A DNA stretch of 64,000 nt from Aminobacter aminovorans (lineage in GTDB: Bacteria > Pseudomonadota > Alphaproteobacteria > Rhizobiales > Rhizobiaceae). Where the stretch lies: assembly GCF_900445235.1 (NCBI RefSeq), contig NZ_UFSM01000001.1, positions 2,247,501 to 2,311,500 of the forward strand. The letters run 5' to 3'. Position numbers and translations under genes: made by a program. The notes under the pieces were generated by a model. That model had not been told where the DNA came from. It did no database searches and saw only the letters and a list, made by a program, of their open reading frames with translations. This document shows, one piece after another, positions 58,483 to 64,000 of the stretch. Numbering within the stretch: position 1 is the first letter of the stretch; every line of letters begins with the position of its first letter.

Positions 58483-58941
58483 ATGAAGCTTGATGACATC
58501 GACAAACGCATCCTGCGCGCGTTGCAGCGCGATGGCCGGATGGCGAACAACGATCTGGCACGCGAAGTCGGGCTGTCGCCGTCGCCCTGTCTCAGGCGTG
58601 TCAAGCTTCTGGAGGAGGCCGGCGTCATCGACCGCTACGTCGCGATGCTCAATCCGGCCAAGATCGGCAAGGGGCAGACCTTTTTCACGCGGATCTGGCT
58701 GAAGGCACAGGACGAGGACACGATCGAGCATTTCGCGGCCGAGGTGGTGAAGCTGCCGGAGGTGCTGGAATGCTACCTGATGCTCGGCGACTGCGACGCG
58801 ATGGTGCGGGTCGTTGCGGCCAACATCGATGCCTATCGGCGCTTCCAGTCCGAGCATCTCAGCCGCATCAAGGGCGTGCAAAACGTCAAGACGGACGTGC
58901 CGAGCCAGACGATCAAGCAGACATCGGAAATGCCGCTCTAG
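58483..58941 (+). CDS. Lrp/AsnC-family regulator
   Basis: This 152-residue protein has an AsnC helix-turn-helix (LDDIDKRILRALQRDGRMAN, then LAREVGLSPSPCLRRVKLLE) and the RAM ligand domain with VLECYLMLGDCDAMVRVVAA. It is divergent from azlCD and probably activates the exporter when amino acids accumulate. Confidence 0.93.
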   Translation: MKLDDIDKRILRALQRDGRMANNDLAREVGLSPSPCLRRVKLLEEAGVIDRYVAMLNPAKIGKGQTFFTRIWLKAQDEDTIEHFAAEVVKLPEVLECYLMLGDCDAMVRVVAANIDAYRRFQSEHLSRIKGVQNVKTDVPSQTIKQTSEMPL

Positions 58942-58963
58942 CCGGAATGCCGGCAATGGAGAA

Positions 58964-58990
58964 AAGGCCCCGGCTGTCGCCGGGGCCTCT
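58964..58990. terminator. Terminator between lrp and the PIG-L gene
   Basis: AGGCCCCGGC pairs with GCCGGGGCCT around a TGTC loop between convergent genes. AAAA on one side gives a T-run on the minus strand. Confidence 0.85.
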
Positions 58991-58998
58991 TGCGTGGG

Positions 58999-61485
58999 TC
59001 AGGCTGGCTGGACCAGATTGGCCAGCAGGCGGAAGGCGCCCGGCACCAGCTTGTCGAGCTGGTGATGCAACACGAGCGAGGTGTGGGTGTGGCGACCCTT
59101 GCCGATCTCGGCCGACAGCAGCGAACCTTGCAGCTTGTCCTCGCCCTTGTCGCTCATCGCCAGCAGCGGCTTGTAGGCCTGGTCCCATTCGGAGGCGAAG
59201 TAGAGGCCGCGCTCCTTGTCCCAGTTGGCCCAGTCGTCCGGCCCGATCTTGTTCGGCTTGTTGAGCAGCGGGTGTTGTGGCTCGAGGATATCGACCTCGG
59301 ATGCTGCGTCGGTGACACGGTAGCGGATCGAGGGCGAGCCGATCTTGAGGAACAGCGGCGGCACCTTCTCTGCATCCCAGCCATCGCTGGGGCGGTGGTA
59401 GAGCGTGACGAGATGGCCGCCATCCTGCACCCATTTGTGCAGTTCGGGCACGGCCTTGACCAAATCCTTGCGCTTGCCGAAAGCGAAGATGCCGACAACG
59501 ATGGTCTTGAGGTCGCGATAGCTGCCCTGTTCGACATCGGCAGGGCTGAGTTCGACGACGTCGATACCGAGCCGCTTCATCCAGAGCCCGACCTTGTCGT
59601 TGCCGCCGCTGATGTAGCCGACCTTCAGACCGGTCAGTTCGGCGCCGACCGTCTGCACCGGCACCGAGACCCTGGTCGGCACGACCGAGCGGCCGATATG
59701 CGGGTAGGTGAAGGTGTTGATGGCATAGGCGTCCTTGCCGAGCAGCTGAGGCTCGATGGCAAAGCGCGTTTCGCCGGGCTTTGCCGGTGGCTGCAGTTCG
59801 AACGTGCCTGACACATCAGACGCTTCGCCCGACGGGTTCAGCGCCCAGCCCTCGGGCAGGTCGATCTTGAGGTCCCCAACCTTGGCGTTGGTGACGGTGG
59901 CGGTCATGGCGACAGGCGCCAGGTCAGCTGCGGTGTTGAACACCACTGCATCGGGCTTGAGCTCCAGGGATGCCGCAGGTACGACCCTGAGTGCGTCTTC
60001 GAGATCGACGTCGAGCACCGCCGAATGGCCGCCGATCTTAGCGGTGAGGCGCACGAAGGCATCGCCATTGCCGCCGAGCGGGTCGAACTGCTCGGTCAGC
60101 GGGTTGGTGAGCTCTGCGTCGGCTGCCACCAAGAGCTGGTCGTTGCTCGCCGTCAGGCCTTTGCGGGCAATGATCTCCGCCGATTCGACGACAACGTTTT
60201 CAGGCGCTTCTACCAAGGTCTTGATGGTGATGCTGTCGCCTGGCTTGAGGTCTTCGCCATCGGTGAAGGCTCTGACATGCATGCCGGCGGCGGTTGCCAG
60301 AACGAGGTCGATTTCGCGCGCCTTGCGTTCGAGACGGTGGGCAACCTGAGCGCGCAGCTCCTGCGGCAGCTGCTTGCGCGCTTCGGCGATGGCCTTGGCG
60401 ATTTCGACCGCCTTGGAGACCACCACGACCGGATCGCCATAGTCGGCGATGGCCTCGTCGATCAGACCCTGCGCGTTGCGCAGCGCGTCGGCCGAAGAGG
60501 CCGGCATGCCGTCGAGCCTGGCAATGTCGCCGACGGTGGCGATCAGGCCCTCGCGGATGTCGTTTTCGCTTTTGGCCGGCTCGCCCTTGGCGACACGGGC
60601 AAGATGCAGCTGCCATTCGGTCTGCGGCTCCACGCGCCACTTGCCCATGCCCTGGGTCAGGTGGCAGGAGCGCGACCACTCGCCCATCTGCGGGAAAGTG
60701 GCGCCGGAGATCTTGTCGCGTTCGGGTGCGGTGACCGTCAGCGTGGTGGGCGGCGGAGGTGTTTCGTCGTCATAGACGCCGCCGCCGCCGCCATAGGCCG
60801 GCGAATAGATCTTGGGCACGTTCCACGGGTCCAGGCCGGAGGCGATCTGGTCCGGATATTCCTTGGCGTCGCCCGAAATGTCGGCGGTGACGAAGGTGGC
60901 AACCACGGCGGCGCGGTGCTGGCCGTGCTGGCCCGGCACGTCGAGGAAGCAGTTCATGACGATGTCGGGCTTGTACTGGCGGAAAGCCCAGGTCATGCGC
61001 TCGACGACACGATCACGACCCCAGCGATCGATGGTGGCGTTAGGGTCCTTGGAGAAGCCGAAATCGTGCACCGAATCGGAATGGCCGCGGCCACCGAAGG
61101 CGAGCGAGGCGTCGAGCGAGCGTGAGGCTTCCTGCATCTCGCGGGTGCGCAGCACGCCGAGCACCGAGCCGCGCTCGGCACCGATGTTGTTCTGGCCGCC
61201 TTCGCCGCGGGTGATGCAATAGAGCACGGGGCGGATGCCGTAGACGTGGCGCAGGGCGGCAAGCAGGCCGCTCGGCTCGTCGTCCGGATGGGCGCCTGTC
61301 GTCATGAAAGTGAGCGTCGAGGTCAGTCGCTCGAGGCGGCGGTGCAAGGTCACGATTGCCGGCTCCAGCTTCTGTCGGGCGATCAGCTCGAGGTCGGTGG
61401 CGGGCGCGGCGTGTGCGGCAGTGCGCATGGCCAGAAGGGCGGGCGGCAGCGAGGCGATGAACAATCGCCGGGTCATCGTGGACAT
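58999..61485 (-). CDS. PIG-L family deacetylase with long C-terminal extension
   Basis: This 828-residue protein starts MSTMTRRLFIASLPPALLAM, a twin-arginine-like signal ending AHAAP. The PIG-L/LmbE zinc motif AHPDDE is at residues 65-70, and a later metal ligand lies in PGQHGQHRAAVV (~190). Such enzymes remove acetyl groups from amino sugars. Residues ~400-600 look like beta-sandwich modules. Residues ~620-780 resemble a ThuA/class I amidotransferase-like fold (VGYISGGNDKVGLWMKRLG, DGGHLVTLYHRP). GAGAGGA precedes the start. The likely site is the periplasm. Confidence 0.88.
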   Translation of the reverse strand: MSTMTRRLFIASLPPALLAMRTAAHAAPATDLELIARQKLEPAIVTLHRRLERLTSTLTFMTTGAHPDDEPSGLLAALRHVYGIRPVLYCITRGEGGQNNIGAERGSVLGVLRTREMQEASRSLDASLAFGGRGHSDSVHDFGFSKDPNATIDRWGRDRVVERMTWAFRQYKPDIVMNCFLDVPGQHGQHRAAVVATFVTADISGDAKEYPDQIASGLDPWNVPKIYSPAYGGGGGVYDDETPPPPTTLTVTAPERDKISGATFPQMGEWSRSCHLTQGMGKWRVEPQTEWQLHLARVAKGEPAKSENDIREGLIATVGDIARLDGMPASSADALRNAQGLIDEAIADYGDPVVVVSKAVEIAKAIAEARKQLPQELRAQVAHRLERKAREIDLVLATAAGMHVRAFTDGEDLKPGDSITIKTLVEAPENVVVESAEIIARKGLTASNDQLLVAADAELTNPLTEQFDPLGGNGDAFVRLTAKIGGHSAVLDVDLEDALRVVPAASLELKPDAVVFNTAADLAPVAMTATVTNAKVGDLKIDLPEGWALNPSGEASDVSGTFELQPPAKPGETRFAIEPQLLGKDAYAINTFTYPHIGRSVVPTRVSVPVQTVGAELTGLKVGYISGGNDKVGLWMKRLGIDVVELSPADVEQGSYRDLKTIVVGIFAFGKRKDLVKAVPELHKWVQDGGHLVTLYHRPSDGWDAEKVPPLFLKIGSPSIRYRVTDAASEVDILEPQHPLLNKPNKIGPDDWANWDKERGLYFASEWDQAYKPLLAMSDKGEDKLQGSLLSAEIGKGRHTHTSLVLHHQLDKLVPGAFRLLANLVQPA

Positions 61486-61876
61486 GGAAATCTCCTCTCG
61501 TAATCAGGCGGCGCCTAGAGGTGGCAGCTCCCCTCCCGTGGGCGCCTCCGCTGGCCAATGGGGTCAGCAATGCAGACTATGGCCAGCAAGATAAAATAAC
61601 TCAAGTAAGTTTATATAATTGAGAGGGTGCTTACCTAAGGTGAGAAGGAGACGGGAGCGAGGACATGTCATGTCATCCGGGCCTGCAGCGGCGTTGTTTT
61701 CTGCTGCTGCGGCATGCTTCGTGCCGTGCCCTCGGCAGTGACGACGGATGCTGGTCCGGCATCAAAAGACAACTGGCTCAAAGGGGCGCGTGGAAATGGC
61801 GCTGCCCCCATCAGAGAATCAATTGGGGGACGTCTGGCGGCGTCCCCCAATGACAGTCGTGGCGATCGTGGCGGCG
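61486..61876. other. Intergenic region, AT-rich patch and hairpin
   Basis: About 390 bases without a gene. The patch 61585-61650 is much richer in A/T than its surroundings and includes CTCAA...TTGAG and an imperfect TTACCTAAGGTGA dyad, and may be the promoter of the PIG-L gene. A perfect 11-bp hairpin, ATTGGGGGACG/CGTCCCCCAAT, lies at 61822-61851, just after the azoreductase stop; it lacks a T-run. Confidence 0.45.
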
Positions 61877-62507
61877 CTATGCGGCAATGGCCGTCTGAAC
61901 GCTAGCTGCAACCAGCGCGTCGACCTTCGCCGTTGCCTTGGCGAGTGCCGCTGTGACCGCGTCCGGGCCCATGCCGACGCCCTCGATGCGGATAACCTCC
62001 ACATCGGTCATGCCGATGAAGCCGAGCACGCTGCGCAGATAGGGGATGGCATGGTCCATCTGGACTGCTGCACCTTCGGAATAGATGCCGCCCGAGGCGA
62101 GCACGATGTAAACCTTCTTGCCGGTGACAAGGCCCGCGGGGCCATTTTCGCCATAGGCGAAGGTCTTGCCAGAGCGGGCGACGTGATCGACCCAGGACTT
62201 CAGCGTCGACGAGATGTTGAAGTTGATGAAGCCGGTGGCGAGGATGACGGTGTTGGCGGCGAAAAGCTCGTCGAGCACGGCGTCGGAAACCCCGACCACC
62301 TCGGCCTGGCGCTGGGTCCGGTCTTCGGCAGGCGTGTAGATGCCGGTGGCATAGTCGGCATCAATATGCGGCAGCGGGTTGACGACGAGGTCGCGGACGA
62401 CGAGCTCTGGGATCGGCGGCGACCAACTTCTGGGCGAATTCGGTGGCGATGCGGGTGGAATGCGAGGCGGCACCGCGCGGGCTGGACGTGACAAGCAGGA
62501 CGGACAT
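61877..62507 (-). pseudogene. azoR: FMN-dependent NADH-azoreductase with one frameshift
   Basis: The first 33 codons read MSVLLVTSSPRGAASHSTRI and AQKLVAADP. One extra base at about 62406-62408 shifts the frame. Removing it gives DPELVVRDLVVNPLPHIDAD and the rest of a normal AzoR: ANTVILATGFINFNISSTLK and GKKVYIVLASGGIYSEGAAV, ending in QTAIAA. The ancestor would reduce azo dyes and quinones with FMN. With a single lesion and no other decay, this may be a sequencing or assembly error or a very recent mutation. It is divergent from an intact LysR gene. Confidence 0.8.
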
Positions 62508-62593
62508 TGCGGTTTCTCCGGGGGGTGGGGGTGTTCGGTGCAATGAATATGGCCTGGTCGACCCATTTGAAAAACTGGCATATTATCTATACG

Positions 62594-62616
62594 ATCCATC
62601 CATAATATGGATGGAT
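62594..62616. promoter_or_regulatory. ATCCATCCAT-AAT-ATGGATGGAT palindrome
   Basis: A perfect dyad with 10-bp arms and a 3-base centre ends two bases before the LysR start codon. It lies about 90 bases before azoR. LysR proteins usually bind T-N11-A dyads, and this repeat is the clear candidate for autoregulation and control of azoR. Confidence 0.7.
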
Positions 62617-62618
62617 AG

Positions 62619-63554
62619 ATGCAGCCCAATCCCACTCTCGACCAACTCCAGGTCTTTGTTGTCGTGGCTGAAACCGGAAGTTTTTCCGCCGCCGGCCGCA
62701 AGCTCAATCGCGCGCAGTCGGTCATCAGCTATGCCATCGCCAATCTCGAGGCACAGTTGGGCCTCAAGCTGTTCGAGCGCGAAGGTACCCGCGAGCCGCA
62801 GCTGACCGACGTCGGCAAGACGATGCTGGAAGACGCCCGGCGCATGATCGGCGTGCTGCAGCGGATACGCTCGCGGGCCAGCGGCCACCAGCAAGGGCTT
62901 GAGGCGGAAGTCGCGATGTCGGTTGAAGTTGCCTTGCCGTCGCCGGTGCTGGTCCCGGTGCTGAAGGCACTAGAGGAGCGGTTTCCGACCGTAGCGCTGC
63001 GCCTGCACGTCGGTTCGCTCGGGCTGATCATCGATCAGGTCATGACCGGGCAGGCCGATCTCGGGGTTGGCAGCATAACGGGCGAGGCCGAGGTGCAGCT
63101 CGTTCCCCTTGGCTTCATGTCCATGGTGCCGGCAGCCGCCCCCGATCATCCGCTGGCACAGTTTTCCGGTCCGGTGCCGCTGGAAGAGATGCGTGAGCAC
63201 ATCCAGCTCGTTGTGTCAGACCAGTCGGAGCGGACGCGCGGACGCGATTTCGGCGTGTTCGCCTATCGCACCTGGCGGCTGACCGACATGCGTACCAAAC
63301 ACGCCCTTATGCGTGAGGGGCTCGGCTGGGGCGGTCTGCCCCGCTGGCTGATCGCCGACGATCTGGCAACGGGCCGCCTGGTGGAGCTCAACCTCGAGCC
63401 CTGCAGCGAGCAGCGCTCGCCACTGTTTGCCATGCACCGCGCCGACCGCGCACCAAAGCCGGCTGCGGCCTGGCTGATCGAGCAGTTCAAGCGCGAGCTC
63501 GGCTGTTTCAACGAGTTCGAGCCGCATCGCCGGACAACGACCGGCATGGCGTGA
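62619..63554 (+). CDS. LysR-family regulator, divergent from azoR
   Basis: This 311-residue protein has the LysR helix-turn-helix (TLDQLQVFVVVAETGSFSAA, then AQSVISYAIANLEAQLG) and a type 2 periplasmic-binding-protein-like effector domain. The start is two bases after the palindrome at 62594-62616, leaving no room for a Shine-Dalgarno, so the message may be leaderless. It probably controls azoR in response to quinones or dyes. Confidence 0.92.
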   Translation: MQPNPTLDQLQVFVVVAETGSFSAAGRKLNRAQSVISYAIANLEAQLGLKLFEREGTREPQLTDVGKTMLEDARRMIGVLQRIRSRASGHQQGLEAEVAMSVEVALPSPVLVPVLKALEERFPTVALRLHVGSLGLIIDQVMTGQADLGVGSITGEAEVQLVPLGFMSMVPAAAPDHPLAQFSGPVPLEEMREHIQLVVSDQSERTRGRDFGVFAYRTWRLTDMRTKHALMREGLGWGGLPRWLIADDLATGRLVELNLEPCSEQRSPLFAMHRADRAPKPAAAWLIEQFKRELGCFNEFEPHRRTTTGMA

Positions 63555-63557
63555 GCG

Positions 63558-64000
63558 TCAGGAGCGCTGGTCAGGCGTCATCAGGCCGTCGATCAGGGCA
63601 GAGATGACCTCGACCTGGTCGGCAAAGGCGGCACCCGCATCGATCGCCAGTGCGGCGCGGTCGAAGGTGGCGGCGAGCAGGCTGGTAAGCGGTGCGAGCG
63701 GCAGCTTGCGCATGGCGCCGGCACGCATCGTCGCTGCCAGGCCCTCGCGCAGCGTGCGGTTGCCGTGGCGATCATCGATGGCGTCCATGCCGGGACGGCC
63801 GAGCACCGCGGGTCCGTCGAGCAGCAAAAGCCGCGTCCGTCCCGGCATCTGCATCGCCCGGAGATAGGCTTCGGTACCGACAAGAAGCGCTTCGCGGGCG
63901 CCAAGGGAGACGGGTGCCGCGCGTTCGATCTCTTCGGCAACCGCATGCGCCTCCTGCTCGACGACCGCCGCAAACAGCGCCTGTTTGTCGCTGAAGTGGT
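63558..64000 (-). CDS. TetR-family regulator, C-terminal part at the window edge
   Basis: The visible 147 residues begin HFSDKQALFAAVVEQEAHAV, the end of a TetR DNA-binding domain, and continue with AREALLVGTEAYLRAMQMPG and the typical C-terminal helix VISALIDGLMTPDQRS. The N-terminus lies beyond the window. It is convergent with the LysR gene, only three bases apart. Confidence 0.85.
   Translation of the reverse strand, partial: HFSDKQALFAAVVEQEAHAVAEEIERAAPVSLGAREALLVGTEAYLRAMQMPGRTRLLLLDGPAVLGRPGMDAIDDRHGNRTLREGLAATMRAGAMRKLPLAPLTSLLAATFDRAALAIDAGAAFADQVEVISALIDGLMTPDQRS

Noticed and set aside
60025..61125. A 366-codon plus-strand frame inside the PIG-L gene
   Set aside because: It is a composition shadow; the PIG-L zinc motif lies on the other strand.

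Overview
The window is high-GC, densely coded DNA from an alphaproteobacterium, most likely a Hyphomicrobiales/Phyllobacteriaceae member (Mesorhizobium- or Aminobacter-like). This rests on protein style (RpoD with an acidic insert, dnaG directly upstream of rpoD, a rhizobial-type PmtA remnant, an Omp25/Omp31-like porin, DUF930, YiaA/PspA) and on short GC-rich intergenic palindromes of the kind common in rhizobia. No tRNA, rRNA, CRISPR array, intact transposase or phage gene was seen.

Layout. 0-5 kb: a small secreted protein and carB, followed by a decayed saccharopine-dehydrogenase-like gene. 5.7-13.2 kb: a CurA-type oxidoreductase with a divergent TetR regulator, a 798-residue trypsin-like protease/NucA-type nuclease fusion, a metallophosphatase/ArsR pair divergent from an MFS exporter, and a methyltransferase. 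13.4-15.8 kb: a broken adenylation/carrier/acyltransferase fusion gene. 15.9-20.1 kb: a Lys-rich small protein, a zinc metallopeptidase overlapping an aldo/keto reductase, and a TetA-like exporter overlapping a YdeI-family gene. 20.1-24.8 kb: an organosulfur uptake and desulfonation operon (FMN reductase, flavin monooxygenase, ABC permease, binding protein, ATPase), with a truncated MFS gene upstream. 25.7-27.5 kb: ArsR plus SRPBCC protein under a near-perfect 35-bp palindrome, then a secreted alpha/beta hydrolase. 27.6-38.3 kb: mostly core genome (carA, GatB/YqeY, VOC protein, M20 amidohydrolase, Na/Pi cotransporter, dnaG, rpoD). 38.3-44.5 kb: DUF930 protein, a patch of decayed genes (pmtA, an SDR, a TetR), a DUF1801 protein, a divergent pair of citrate-synthase-family genes of which one carries an N-terminal helix-turn-helix, a DUF333 lipoprotein-like gene and a decayed isoprenylcysteine-methyltransferase-like gene. 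44.5-49 kb: YiaA and PspA-like genes divergent from a TetR gene across three matching 13-bp palindromes, then an inverse-autotransporter barrel fused to a beta-helix passenger. 49-64 kb: LysE exporter, GNAT, MBL hydrolase with divergent AraC, GYD, HlyU, porin, GST, VOC, ABC-F, AzlCD with divergent Lrp, a long PIG-L deacetylase, a frameshifted azoreductase with divergent LysR, and the C-terminal part of a TetR gene at the right edge.

Themes. (1) Many units are a regulator transcribed away from its target with a visible dyad between them; these operators are among the best supported non-coding features. (2) At least eight genes are broken by frameshifts, stops or deletions, several carrying multiple lesions, so the lineage appears to be losing accessory functions; single-lesion cases could be assembly errors. 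(3) The least ordinary systems are the protease-nuclease fusion at 7581-9977 (possible conflict/defence effector), the HTH-citrate synthase with its 39-bp operator (an enzyme that may be its own regulator), and the inverse autotransporter with a beta-helix passenger. All functions are inferred from sequence recognition only; no database search was run.
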